DNA of 64,000 nucleotides from Ruminococcus_G sp050944415 (lineage in GTDB: Bacteria > Bacillota > Clostridia > Lachnospirales > Lachnospiraceae). Both the position numbers and the translations under genes were made by a program. The stretch spans positions 3,105 to 67,104 of the forward strand of contig JBMNRA010000005.1 of NCBI GenBank assembly GCA_050944415.1, in the 5' to 3' direction. Each line of letters opens with the position of its first letter. Positions within the stretch are counted from its first letter, which is position 1. Below, in pieces: positions 27,489 to 36,302 of the stretch. Below the pieces are notes generated by a model. The model made no database searches. It was not told the origin of the DNA and saw only the letters and a list, made by a program, of their open reading frames with translations.

Positions 27489-27522
27489 GGCAGGGATAGT
27501 CATCCGTATGATTATTCCTGCC
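27489..27522 (+). other. Intercistronic hairpin between the Mop-like gene and the FAD/Fe-S gene
   Basis: Fifteen paired bases (27489-27503 against 27508-27522, two G-U wobbles) with a CCGT loop. A weak T-rich tail (ATTTCCTTA) follows. It may be an attenuator or an mRNA-stability element that sets different levels for the two proteins. Confidence 0.6.
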
Positions 27523-27547
27523 ATTTCCTTACATGAAGGTGAGTGAT

Positions 27548-29803
27548 ATGGAAGTTAATCAGAAAAAACTGCATGAGCTGGAGCAACTGTGTGTGAGGGA
27601 ACAGCCGCCGGCCGCTATGGCTGCCTGTCCCCTTCACGTGAACTGTCGTGATATCTGCAGTAATATTGCGGCGGGAAATTTCAGTGAGGCCAGAGCCGCT
27701 TATGAGAAGAGCGTAACCTTTCCGGAAGTGTTAAGCCGCGTCTGCGGCCAGCCCTGCCGTCTGTCATGCACCAGGGGGAAATGCGGAGACCCGCTCTTCA
27801 TGCGGCAGCTGGAGCGTTCGGCAATGGAACTGGGGCAGATAAAGCCCAAACGGTTGTTTCTGCCACGAAAAAAAGAACGGGCGGCAATTGTAGGAGGAGG
27901 AGTGACAGGTCTTACGGCAGCGGCGGAACTGGGCAAAAAAGGCTATCAGGTGACTATTTTTGAAAAAGATATAGTTCTCTGGGGAAGTTTAAGAGAAGAC
28001 GGGCGTCTGGAAGAGGAGATTTTTCACAGGGAGCAGAAAAAACTGGGCGGGTATCCGGTTTCCATTGTATACGGCAAAGAGATTTCCGAGCCGGAAAAGC
28101 TGCTGGGAGAATACGGAGTGGTGGTGATCGCCTGGGGCAGAAAAAGGGAGCCTGTTAATGTAAGGGAGGGAAGCTTTCAGACAGGAGACACCGGGATGTT
28201 TGCCGGGGGAGACGCCATAAGAGAAACGCCCGGAACCTGTGTGGAATCCATGGCGGAAGGAAAACGTCTGGCTATCTCGGCGGATCGGTATCTGAAAAAG
28301 GTCTCCATGGATGCGGGAAGGGAGAAGGAGGGAGTGTTTAAGACAACCCTTCATGTCCGCTGGGAACAGGAGGATGAAAAAAAATCCAGGGCAGAAGGCA
28401 GAGAGTATTTGACCAGAGAAGAATCCATAGAAGAGGCCGGCCGATGTCTTGACTGTCAATGTACCGACTGTACGGATGCCTGTGCTTTTATGCGCCATTA
28501 TAAATCCTATCCGAAGAAATACCTACGGGAGATCTATAATAATCTTTCCATTGCCATGGGAACCCGTCATGCCAATAAAATGATTAATTCCTGCACCTTG
28601 TGCGGCCAGTGCGGCGCCGTATGCCCTCATGGCCTGAATCTGGGAGAAACCATACGGGAAGCCAGAAGAATTATGGTGGAGAAAAAGAAAATGCCCCCAT
28701 CGGCCTTTGAATTTGCTTTAAACGATATGAATTACAGCAATTCGGAGAAAGCATTTCTTTCCCGGTGCCGGCCGGGGGATTCCCAAAGTGAATATGTGTT
28801 CTTTCCCGGATGTCAGATGACGGCAGCGGCTCCCAGGACGGTGGAGCGTGCATATCTGGATCTGATGAAGAGGATAGACAAAAGCGTAGGGCTTATGCTG
28901 GGATGCTGCGGGATTATGGCGGACTGGGCCGGAGAACGGCAGCTTTTCGAGGGAACCCTGAAAAAAATAAAAGAAGAATGGAAGAGGCTGGGAAGTCCGG
29001 TGATGATTCTGGCATGTCCCACCTGTTACGATGTGTTCTCTCATAAACTTCCGGAAATTCCCTGCAAAGGTATCTGGGATATTTTGCTGGAAATCGGTCT
29101 CCCGAAGGAGTATGAGGTCTGTTCAGCGGATGGCATTATCCATGACAGCTGCGGAGCCAGAAGTCACCCTCAGATCCGCGCAGCTATCCGACAGTTGGCG
29201 GAAACAATGGGATATCGGCTGACAGAAGAAGCATATAAGGAAGAACAGTCGCTGTGCTGCGGCTACGGGGGATTGGCTCCGGTATCCAATCCTCAGGTCG
29301 CGGATGCCATGACCAGACAGTTGACAGAGGAGGAAACGGGGCTGCGTCTTACCTATTGCATCAATTGCCGGGACCGTATGGTCAGACAGGAGGGAAAGGC
29401 GGTACATATACTGGAGCTTATCTATGATCCGGAGGAATGCGGCAGGAGAAAAGCGCCGGGGTATTCTCTGCGAAGAGATAACCGGTATGAGCTGAAGCAG
29501 CGTCTGTTGGAACAGGTCTGGATGGAGAAGACGGCAAAGGAGGAGTGTATGAAACTTGTGTATTCGCAGAAAACAGGAGATATGCTGGAGCAGCGGAAAA
29601 TTCTGGAAAGCGACATCCGGACGGTGCTTAACTGGGCGGAAAACGGTCACAGAATCAGGGATGAGAAGAAAAAATGTTTTATCGGCCACCGGCAGGCAGG
29701 AAATGTAACCTTTTGGGTATATTACCGTCCCTGTCGGTCAGGGGAATATGAGATTTTAAATGCTTACTCTCACCGCATGACGATTACCGGAGAAGGGGTG
29801 TGA
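27548..29803 (+). CDS. Multidomain FAD/iron-sulfur oxidoreductase with CCG domains
   Basis: A 751-residue redox protein. Domains in order: a GltD-type N-terminal Fe-S domain (CPLHVNCRDICSN, CGQPCRLSC); a compact FAD Rossmann region starting AAIVGGGVTGLTAAAELG and ending AGGDAI; a Cys cluster CLDCQCTDCTDAC; a 4Fe-4S motif CTLCGQCGAVCPHG; two HdrB-type CCG modules (FFPGCQM, LGCCGIMADW, ACPTC, then HDSCG, CCGYGG); and an unassigned C-terminal segment of about 100 residues. The usual NADPH domain of GltD relatives appears missing between the FAD halves. The ATG at 27548 has AAGGTGAG upstream. It is probably the electron partner of the Mop-like enzyme. Partner and acceptor are inferred. Confidence 0.85.
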   Translation: MEVNQKKLHELEQLCVREQPPAAMAACPLHVNCRDICSNIAAGNFSEARAAYEKSVTFPEVLSRVCGQPCRLSCTRGKCGDPLFMRQLERSAMELGQIKPKRLFLPRKKERAAIVGGGVTGLTAAAELGKKGYQVTIFEKDIVLWGSLREDGRLEEEIFHREQKKLGGYPVSIVYGKEISEPEKLLGEYGVVVIAWGRKREPVNVREGSFQTGDTGMFAGGDAIRETPGTCVESMAEGKRLAISADRYLKKVSMDAGREKEGVFKTTLHVRWEQEDEKKSRAEGREYLTREESIEEAGRCLDCQCTDCTDACAFMRHYKSYPKKYLREIYNNLSIAMGTRHANKMINSCTLCGQCGAVCPHGLNLGETIREARRIMVEKKKMPPSAFEFALNDMNYSNSEKAFLSRCRPGDSQSEYVFFPGCQMTAAAPRTVERAYLDLMKRIDKSVGLMLGCCGIMADWAGERQLFEGTLKKIKEEWKRLGSPVMILACPTCYDVFSHKLPEIPCKGIWDILLEIGLPKEYEVCSADGIIHDSCGARSHPQIRAAIRQLAETMGYRLTEEAYKEEQSLCCGYGGLAPVSNPQVADAMTRQLTEEETGLRLTYCINCRDRMVRQEGKAVHILELIYDPEECGRRKAPGYSLRRDNRYELKQRLLEQVWMEKTAKEECMKLVYSQKTGDMLEQRKILESDIRTVLNWAENGHRIRDEKKKCFIGHRQAGNVTFWVYYRPCRSGEYEILNAYSHRMTITGEGV

Positions 29804-29808
29804 AAAAA

Positions 29809-30072
29809 ATGTCAGAAAAGTATTATGCATCCTGGGAGTTTGAACCCGGCAGCCTGATCTGCGACCGCTGCGGTATCCCTCTTGAGCCGGGGGAAATCGT
29901 GCTTCATTACATGGGAAATGATTTCCCCATGATTGTAATAAACTTGATGATTGAACTAGGCTTGGTAGGAAGGGGCGCATTTATTCTACTGGCATTCATT
30001 GTGTCTGTTATATTAGCAATATTTTCTTATCATACAACAGGAGCTTTATATAGAAAAACAAGTTGCCACTAA
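29809..30072 (+). pseudogene. Chimeric ORF: truncated zinc-ribbon protein fused to a membrane-protein tail
   Basis: The first about 43 residues (YYASWEFEPGSLICDRCGIP, then LEPGEIVLHYMGNDFP) look like the start of a small zinc-ribbon protein belonging to the redox operon, with one CxxC and the expected second Cys pair missing. From about nt 29930 the sequence changes to a hydrophobic helix (GRGAFILLAFIVSVILAIF) like the end of a polysaccharide acyltransferase or polymerase, and base composition becomes AT-rich. I read this as a recombination junction where the polysaccharide cluster was inserted or its upstream part deleted. A ribosome binding site (GAAGGGGTG) for the first part is intact. Confidence 0.7.
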
Positions 30073-30152
30073 AATAAAATGTTGCTTCAGCTTTTAGAAT
30101 ATTGAAATTGAAGAAACTCATAATTGATTATTTGGAAAGGTGGGTTATAGCA

Positions 30153-31301
30153 ATGATTGAAGTGGTTTTAAAAATAGTAAGAAGATTATATAATGCGATG
30201 AATTCTTTTATATACTCGGTTATATATTTTTCTGTAAGAAATCAAAAATTGAATATAAAATTTGATTCCACTGTGATCGAAAGCAAGTGGCTCAAAAAAG
30301 ATATTCATTGCATCACAAATGAACTACTTGGAAGTCCAGAAATTGATTTATCAATTATAATACCATTATATAATTCCGAACCTTATATTGATAAATGTCT
30401 TTCATCATTTTTGAATCAAAAAACAAATTATAAATATGAAATTATTCTTGTGAATGATGGGTCGATTGATAGAACGGCAGAGATCATTAATGTCTACTCT
30501 TCAAGGTATCCAAAGCTGGTTAAAGTGTATTCACAAGAAAATGCAGGTATTTCAGCAGCCAGAAACACGGGAATAATGAAATCAAAAGGAAAATATATTG
30601 GATTTGTAGACCATGATGATTGGGTAAGTGAAGAATATATTGAAAAACTATTAACATATGCTTATAAGGAAAACGCTGATATTGTAAAATGTGAATATGC
30701 TTCTGTTAAAAGTGGGGTGATTAGATATAAAGAAATTCGTCCCCAAATGACTATTAAAGGAAATATGAAAGAAAAACTATTTGAATATCCGAGTTTTATT
30801 TGGGGGGGAGTATATCGGCATGAGTTGATAGAGAAAGTAAGATTTCCGAAAGGATTTTGGTATGAGGATATGATAACCAGAATGATGCTGTTTCGTCAAT
30901 CAAAATGCTTTGTTGATGTTGGAGAAACATTGTATTATAAACGTATACACGCTGATAATGCATCCACTAAAGTATGGAATGACAATGATTATAAATGCCT
31001 TGAACAGCTTTATTTGCCTGAAATATTATATAATGACAGTGTTACTCTACTTGGAGCAGAATCAGCAGATGTTTATGCATATCTATGCATATTGTTAGAA
31101 TATTCCGCTATACTTTATCATAGAATAAAGAATTTACCTGAAAATATTCGTGAACAGGCATTTTTATATGCTGGTAATAGATTGGAAGGTATATATAAAC
31201 CTGAGTATGAGAACTCAATGAGTTTAAAACAGAAAAGGTACAATAAAGCACTTATTGAAAGGCATTATAAAGCATGGAAAGTATTGTCCTGGATCAGGTA
31301 A
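30153..31301 (+). CDS. Glycosyltransferase family 2
   Basis: A 382-residue GT-A enzyme. The catalytic domain begins at about residue 65 with LSIIIPLYNSEPYIDKCLSS, then EIILVNDGS, AGISAARNTG and the metal-binding DHDDW. These are standard GT2 motifs. AAAGGTGGG lies about 10 bases before the ATG at 30153; an upstream in-frame TTG at 30102 is possible. The gene is markedly AT-rich compared with the redox operon before it, suggesting separate origin. It probably adds a sugar to a surface polysaccharide repeat unit at the inner face of the membrane. Donor and acceptor unknown. Confidence 0.9.
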   Translation: MIEVVLKIVRRLYNAMNSFIYSVIYFSVRNQKLNIKFDSTVIESKWLKKDIHCITNELLGSPEIDLSIIIPLYNSEPYIDKCLSSFLNQKTNYKYEIILVNDGSIDRTAEIINVYSSRYPKLVKVYSQENAGISAARNTGIMKSKGKYIGFVDHDDWVSEEYIEKLLTYAYKENADIVKCEYASVKSGVIRYKEIRPQMTIKGNMKEKLFEYPSFIWGGVYRHELIEKVRFPKGFWYEDMITRMMLFRQSKCFVDVGETLYYKRIHADNASTKVWNDNDYKCLEQLYLPEILYNDSVTLLGAESADVYAYLCILLEYSAILYHRIKNLPENIREQAFLYAGNRLEGIYKPEYENSMSLKQKRYNKALIERHYKAWKVLSWIR

Positions 31302-31407
31302 AACTGACAAAGTGATTAAGTTAACAGAATGTCATGCTTTTAAGGCAGTGTTATATACAGTTTGGTTATATAATATAGTTTAGACTACAAGTGAAGGTGC
31401 GAATGAT

Positions 31408-32607
31408 ATGAAAATTTTGGTAACCGGTGCCAAGGGCATGGTAGGAACTGCCCTTGTAGCCAATCTGAAAAATATAAAAGAAAACAAAAATAGAACTAGA
31501 CCCAACCTACAGATTGATGAGATTTATGAGTATGATCTAGATTCCACACAGGAACAACTGGATGTTTACTGCCAGTCCGCTGACTTCGTTTTCAACCTGG
31601 CCGGTGTGAACCGTCCGGAGAATCCGGAGGACTTTATGAAGGGGAATTTTGGCTTTGCCAGTACCCTTCTGGACACACTGAAAAAATACCAGAACAAAGC
31701 CACTATCATGCTTTCTTCCTCCATTCAGGCGACCTTGGCGGGGCGTTTTGGGAACAGTGAGTATGGCCGTTCTAAGAAAGCCGGAGAGGAACTGTTCTTT
31801 TCCTATGCTGAGGAAACTGGGGCAAAGGTGGCCGTTTATCGTTTCCCAAACTTGATGGGTCACAGCCGACCAAAGTATAATTCAGCAGTGTCCACCTTCT
31901 GCTGGGCAGTGGCGAATGATGAAAAATTTACTGTAAATGACAGGTCTACAGAGTTGGAGCTTCTATATATTGACGATTTGGTAGAGGGGATGTTCGACCT
32001 GCTGGAAGGTAAGGAAGCACACTGTGAGTTTGACGGTGTGGAAACCATACTGACGCAAGATGGCCGTTACTGCTGTGTGCCGATAACTCATAAAGTAACT
32101 CTGGGTGAGATCGTAGATCTGTTGGAATCCTTTAAACAGCAGCCATCTACACTGATGATGCCCAAAATGCCGGAAGGATCTTTTGCGAAGAAGTTGTATA
32201 GTCTGTATTTAACGTATCTTCCGGCGGAAAAGTTTAAATATGCATTGAAGATGAACGTAGACGAACGGGGGAGTTTTACGGAGCTGGTACATACGGCTGA
32301 TTGTGGACAGGTCAGTATTAATATTAGCAAACCGGGGATTACAAAAGGCCAGCACTGGCATAATTCTAAATGGGAGCAGTTTATTGTTGTAGCCGGACAT
32401 GGACTGATTCAGGAGCGGAATATTCATACAGGAGAAATTGTAGAATTTGAAGTCAGCGGGGATAAGATTGAAGCGGTTTATATGATTCCGGGATGGACTC
32501 ATAATATCATCAATCTCTCTGACACAGACAACTTGGTAACGGTGATGACCTGCAACGAGATCTTTAACCCGGAGCGGCCGGATACCTTTTCTGAGAGTGT
32601 GGAGTAA
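31408..32607 (+). CDS. capF: CapF/FnlB-like UDP-sugar reductase (UDP-L-FucNAc pathway)
   Basis: A 399-residue fusion typical of CapF/WbjC/FnlB. The N-terminal SDR domain has VTGAKGMVG and the YGRSK catalytic pair. The C-terminal cupin (about 275-398) has KPGITKGQHWHNSKWEQF and the IPGWTHNIINLSD metal site. In Staphylococcus and Pseudomonas this enzyme follows CapE and precedes CapG in making UDP-N-acetyl-L-fucosamine. CapG is found two genes downstream; CapE is not in the window. The next gene starts at the base after the stop codon. Confidence 0.9.
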   Translation: MKILVTGAKGMVGTALVANLKNIKENKNRTRPNLQIDEIYEYDLDSTQEQLDVYCQSADFVFNLAGVNRPENPEDFMKGNFGFASTLLDTLKKYQNKATIMLSSSIQATLAGRFGNSEYGRSKKAGEELFFSYAEETGAKVAVYRFPNLMGHSRPKYNSAVSTFCWAVANDEKFTVNDRSTELELLYIDDLVEGMFDLLEGKEAHCEFDGVETILTQDGRYCCVPITHKVTLGEIVDLLESFKQQPSTLMMPKMPEGSFAKKLYSLYLTYLPAEKFKYALKMNVDERGSFTELVHTADCGQVSINISKPGITKGQHWHNSKWEQFIVVAGHGLIQERNIHTGEIVEFEVSGDKIEAVYMIPGWTHNIINLSDTDNLVTVMTCNEIFNPERPDTFSESVE

Positions 32608-33834
32608 ATGATAGAACATCGTTCATTTTTACAGCCTGTTCAGCAGACAATCTGCGGGCTGTTGGCATATGAAATGTTTGGTGAAAAGCTGATTCTGAAG
32701 GATGACACAGACTGGCAGGAAGTTTATGAAGAGTGCGAGAAGCAGGCTGTAATTATTCCAGCATTTCTTTCTTGTCAGCAGCTGCCGCTAAATGAAGAGA
32801 TGAGGCAATGTATTGAGAATGCTGCCAATGATTGTGTATTTCAATGTATTCGAAATGAAACTTGGCATGGCTATTTGGATTGTCTGATGCGGGAAAATAA
32901 TATTCCTTACGTTGTCTTGAAGGGAGCTGCATCGGCCTATTATTATCCCAAAGCTGAAATACGCCAGTCGGGAGATGTGGATTTTCTGGTTCATAAAGAA
33001 GACATTGAGCGGGCCTCGGCAGTGCTGAAACAGGAGGGATTTCAGCCATGGGAAGAAGATCATATCTGTCATATTGTATTTCAAAAAGATCAGTTGCATT
33101 TTGAAATGCATTTTGAACCGGCAGGAGTTCCTAATGGAAAAGCAGGAAAAATAATCCGGGAATACCTGCGTGATATTCAGGCAACATCCAAAGAGATACG
33201 AAATAAAACTTTTTCCTGCAGGATACCGGATTTTTTTCATCATGGTCTTATTCTGCTGCTTCATATGCAGCACCATCTTCTGTCCGAGGGAATCGGTTTG
33301 CGGCATTTATGCGACTGGGCTGTGTTTTTTGCTTCCTGTTCAGAAGATGAATTTATAAATATTTTTCAGGAACGGCTGACAAGAGCGGGAATATGGCAGT
33401 TCGCCAAAAGTATCAGTCTGACCGCCCATATAGCTGTTGGTGCACCGTATCGAAGCTGGATGGGAGATGATTATGATCTGGCTATGAATCTATTGAACGA
33501 TATTTTATCCGGAGGAAATTTTGGTTCAAAGGATGAGCAGAGAATGTATGAGGGTATGTTTATTTCCAACAGGGGAAAGGATGGTGTCAGGCATCCCCGT
33601 GCCCTTCAGTTTATTTATACCCTGAATCAGGTGGTATATACCCACTGGCCGATGGTAAAAAGATGGAAACTTTTTCTGCCACTGGGTTGGTTGTTTTTTG
33701 GAATACGCCAGATTATTCGAATGCTTACCGGAAAAAGAAAAAAGGTGAATTTTATAGAGTCATATCATAACAGCAGTAGGAGGAAAGAACTATATCAGCA
33801 ACTGCGGTTGTTTAAAGTAAAGGGAGAAAAATAA
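32608..33834 (+). CDS. NTP_transf_5-type nucleotidyltransferase family protein
   Basis: A 408-residue protein with the conserved core YVVLKGAASAYYYP followed by SGDVDFLV, the Gly/Asp motif of the uncharacterised nucleotidyltransferase family (PF14907) that recurs in capsule and exopolysaccharide loci. A downstream helical region contains HHGLILLLHMQHHLLSEG and LRHLCDWAVFF, also typical. The start codon follows the capF stop directly, so the genes are translationally coupled. Biochemical role unknown. Confidence 0.82.
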   Translation: MIEHRSFLQPVQQTICGLLAYEMFGEKLILKDDTDWQEVYEECEKQAVIIPAFLSCQQLPLNEEMRQCIENAANDCVFQCIRNETWHGYLDCLMRENNIPYVVLKGAASAYYYPKAEIRQSGDVDFLVHKEDIERASAVLKQEGFQPWEEDHICHIVFQKDQLHFEMHFEPAGVPNGKAGKIIREYLRDIQATSKEIRNKTFSCRIPDFFHHGLILLLHMQHHLLSEGIGLRHLCDWAVFFASCSEDEFINIFQERLTRAGIWQFAKSISLTAHIAVGAPYRSWMGDDYDLAMNLLNDILSGGNFGSKDEQRMYEGMFISNRGKDGVRHPRALQFIYTLNQVVYTHWPMVKRWKLFLPLGWLFFGIRQIIRMLTGKRKKVNFIESYHNSSRRKELYQQLRLFKVKGEK

Positions 33835-33835
33835 A

Positions 33836-35017
33836 ATGCCGATGAAAATCAATTATACGGATATAGCTTTTAAAAATAACGGAAAACTGAAGCTTTTGAT
33901 CATTGTGGGCACTCGTCCGGAGATCATCCGGCTGGGAGCAGTGATTAACAAATGCCGGAAATATTTTGACTGTATTTTGGCGCATACAGGGCAAAATTAT
34001 GATTACAATCTAAATGGTGTGTTTTTCCATGATTTAAAATTGAATGATCCAGAGGTTTACATGGATGCGGTGGGAGACGACTTGGGAGCTACTGTGGGAA
34101 ATATCATTAATTGCTCGTATAAGTTGATGAATCAGATTAAGCCGGATGCGCTGCTGATTCTGGGAGATACCAACAGTTGCCTGTCTGCCATTGCGGCGAA
34201 GCGCTTGCACATCCCGATCTTCCATATGGAAGCGGGAAACCGATGCAAGGACGAGTGCCTGCCGGAGGAGACGAATCGGCGGATTGTGGATATTATTTCA
34301 GATGTAAATCTGGCATATAGCGAACATGCTAGAAAATACCTCCATGAATGCGGTTTGCCAAAAGAGCGTGTCTATGTTACCGGCTCTCCTATGGCAGAAG
34401 TGCTGCACCAGAACCTGCAGGAGATAGAGAATTCTGATATTCTTGAAATACTGGGATTGAAGCCGCAAAAATATATTCTGCTTTCCGCCCATCGGGAGGA
34501 AAATATTGACACGGAGAAGAATTTCCTGTCCCTTTTTACGGCGATTAATAAAATGGCAGAGAAGTATGATATGCCGATACTCTATTCCTGCCATCCACGC
34601 TCGCGAAACCGCTTGGCTGCTTCCGGCTTTCAGCTGGACAAGCGTGTAATTCAGCATGAGCCTCTTGGTTTCCACGATTATAACCATCTGCAGATGAACG
34701 CCTTTGCCGTTGTGTCCGATTCTGGCACGCTGCCGGAGGAGAGCAGCTTCTTTACATCCATTGGGCATCCTTTCCCTGCCGTATGCATCCGTACCAGTAC
34801 GGAGCGTCCCGAGGCCCTGGACAAAGCCTGTTTTATCCTGGCGGGGATTGACGAGAAGAGTTTGCTGCAGGCGGTGGATACAGCTGTGACCATGAATCAG
34901 GAAGGGGATTATGGGATTCCAGTGCCGGATTATGTGGAGGAGAATGTCAGCACGAAGGTAGTTAAGATCATTCAGAGTTATACGGGAGTTGTAAATAAGA
35001 TGGTGTGGAGGAAATAA
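33836..35017 (+). CDS. capG: CapG/FnlC-like UDP-N-acetyl sugar 2-epimerase (non-hydrolysing)
   Basis: A 393-residue WecB-fold epimerase. Motifs: IIVGTRPEIIRL, the HTGQNYDYN substrate loop, LILGDTNS, and HMEAGNRCKDECLPEETNR, the last diagnostic of the CapG/WbjD/FnlC subgroup rather than WecB. It epimerises UDP-N-acetyl-6-deoxy-L-talosamine at C2 to give UDP-L-FucNAc in known pathways. ATG at 33836 follows the previous stop by one base; an in-frame ATG at 33842 is an alternative. It forms a pathway pair with capF upstream. Confidence 0.9.
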   Translation: MPMKINYTDIAFKNNGKLKLLIIVGTRPEIIRLGAVINKCRKYFDCILAHTGQNYDYNLNGVFFHDLKLNDPEVYMDAVGDDLGATVGNIINCSYKLMNQIKPDALLILGDTNSCLSAIAAKRLHIPIFHMEAGNRCKDECLPEETNRRIVDIISDVNLAYSEHARKYLHECGLPKERVYVTGSPMAEVLHQNLQEIENSDILEILGLKPQKYILLSAHREENIDTEKNFLSLFTAINKMAEKYDMPILYSCHPRSRNRLAASGFQLDKRVIQHEPLGFHDYNHLQMNAFAVVSDSGTLPEESSFFTSIGHPFPAVCIRTSTERPEALDKACFILAGIDEKSLLQAVDTAVTMNQEGDYGIPVPDYVEENVSTKVVKIIQSYTGVVNKMVWRK

Positions 35018-35111
35018 AGTATACCCACCCGGATAAAATTGTTGTTGAAAAAGTCAATGACACAGAAAGTCAGAAAAATAAAAGATTGAGTAAAAAGGGG
35101 TATAAATAATT

Positions 35112-35669
35112 ATGTGTGGAATTGTGGGCTTTAATGGAATAGAACAGGCAGCACCAATTTTACTGGACGGTCTTTCTAAACTGGAATACCGGGGGTATGA
35201 TTCCGCAGGGATTGCAGTTCGCAATGGGAGTAACCCTGTAGAAGTGATAAAAGCAAAAGGCCGCCTGGCAGGACTGAAGGCGAAAACAAATGAAGGAAAG
35301 GCTCTTTTGGGCAGCTGCGGAATCGGCCATACCAGATGGGCGACCCATGGTGAACCATCAGAGATAAATGCTCATCCCCACAGAAGCGATGATGACAACG
35401 TAATTGCGGTACATAATGGCATTATTGAAAACTACCAGGAGTTAAAAGATAAACTGTTACGCAACGGTCGTACGGGGCGGTTGCTTGTAAATCTGGAACT
35501 GATGAAAGCAGGATATCCGCCAATTGATATTAAATTTACAGATCGGATTGCATACTATAATGCTTTTGATGAATATCATGTGAAGCACAATTTGGGGGGC
35601 ATGGAAAAATTATTTGCAGGATATGTGAATGAAAGGTTGGACAGTTATTTATTTATGTTAGAAAAATAA
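35112..35669 (+). pseudogene. Chimeric ORF: glmS glutaminase N-terminus fused to Fic-protein C-terminus
   Basis: Residues 1 to about 119 match the N-terminus of GlmS (MCGIVGFNG with Cys2, YRGYDSAG, HTRWATHGEPS, HNGIIENYQELKDKLLRNG). From RTGRLLVNLELMKAGYPP onward the protein is the C-terminal end of a Fic domain, in which (G)NGRTGR is the end of the catalytic motif. The switch is at nt 35460-35468 in the shared string GCAACGG. The GlmS part is cut before its sugar isomerase domains and most of the glutaminase fold, and the Fic part lacks its catalytic His, so neither activity is expected. The glmS portion differs clearly from the intact glmS at 41151, so it is not a recent duplication. Confidence 0.85.
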
Positions 35670-35673
35670 ATAT

Positions 35674-35940
35674 TTATTGAGAGATAGTTTGACGAGTTCT
35701 ATCGTAATATTGTACTGAGAAAGTGAATGGTAAAAAGACAAAATAAGAAATACAATTCTGAGAAATACCGTCTCGCACGTGTCCGGCATCCGGCAAAATG
35801 ATATCCTGATTTTCCCGGTTCAGCTTCCTGTACGCGGAATAGCCGTCACAGACAACTACGCCTGCAAAGTCTTTCAGGAATTCTCCCGGTGGTCTGTTCC
35901 ACGGGTGTTTCTTTGCTGAAGCTGCCTTTTCGGATCGCAA
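35674..35940 (-). pseudogene. IS66-family transposase (TnpC) fragment
   Basis: The frame includes KHPWNRPPGEFLKDFAGVVV, then CDGYSAYRKLNREN. This matches the DDE-domain region of IS66 transposases, with the second Asp in CDGYSAY and the following LAGCWAHARR block garbled. Upstream and downstream parts are absent or frameshifted. It is a degraded insertion-sequence remnant beside the chimeric ORF. Confidence 0.65.
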
Positions 35941-36194
35941 GATCCAGATGGAAAACAGGAACTGTGCTCTGGGGAGATGATGGAGGTTTGATCTCAGTAA
36001 AAGAGACCGTCTCCTGAGTCGCTGGCGCCAACTCCTGATTCGGACCGGCAGTTGCCGGTAATGATGAATTCCTGGAATTATCGAAAGTTTCTCTGGGGAG
36101 GATCCTCTGCCAGTAGAAGAACTGCTTTACGGTGCTGTATTATTTGGCGCTTATGTTACAAGGTATTATTAAGCTAAATATTATGCTGATAATG

Positions 36195-36223
36195 TTGCCA
36201 TTGTTCCGATAAGGGGGTATATT
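36195..36223 (+). promoter_or_regulatory. SigmaA promoter of the AbiH-like gene
   Basis: TTGCCA (36195-36200), 17-base spacer, TATATT (36218-36223), about 75 bases before the start codon. Confidence 0.7.
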
Positions 36224-36302
36224 ATTTTTAGGTAATTACGAAACGGGTCAGCAGTCCTGCGGATGCCCGGATGTACAGAAGAAAAACAGAGGATGATAAA
36301 TC

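Larger units (their letters stand above)
35670..36302. other. Gene-poor stretch with IS remnants
   Basis: Contains the IS66-type transposase fragment (35674-35940, minus strand), then about 250 bases of broken frames with no recognisable gene, and the promoter at 36195-36223 for the AbiH-like gene. It separates the chimeric glmS::fic ORF from normal chromosome. Confidence 0.6.

Noticed and set aside
35112..35669. A second functional glmS
   Set aside because: Only the first 119 residues are GlmS; the rest is a Fic C-terminus and both SIS domains are missing.
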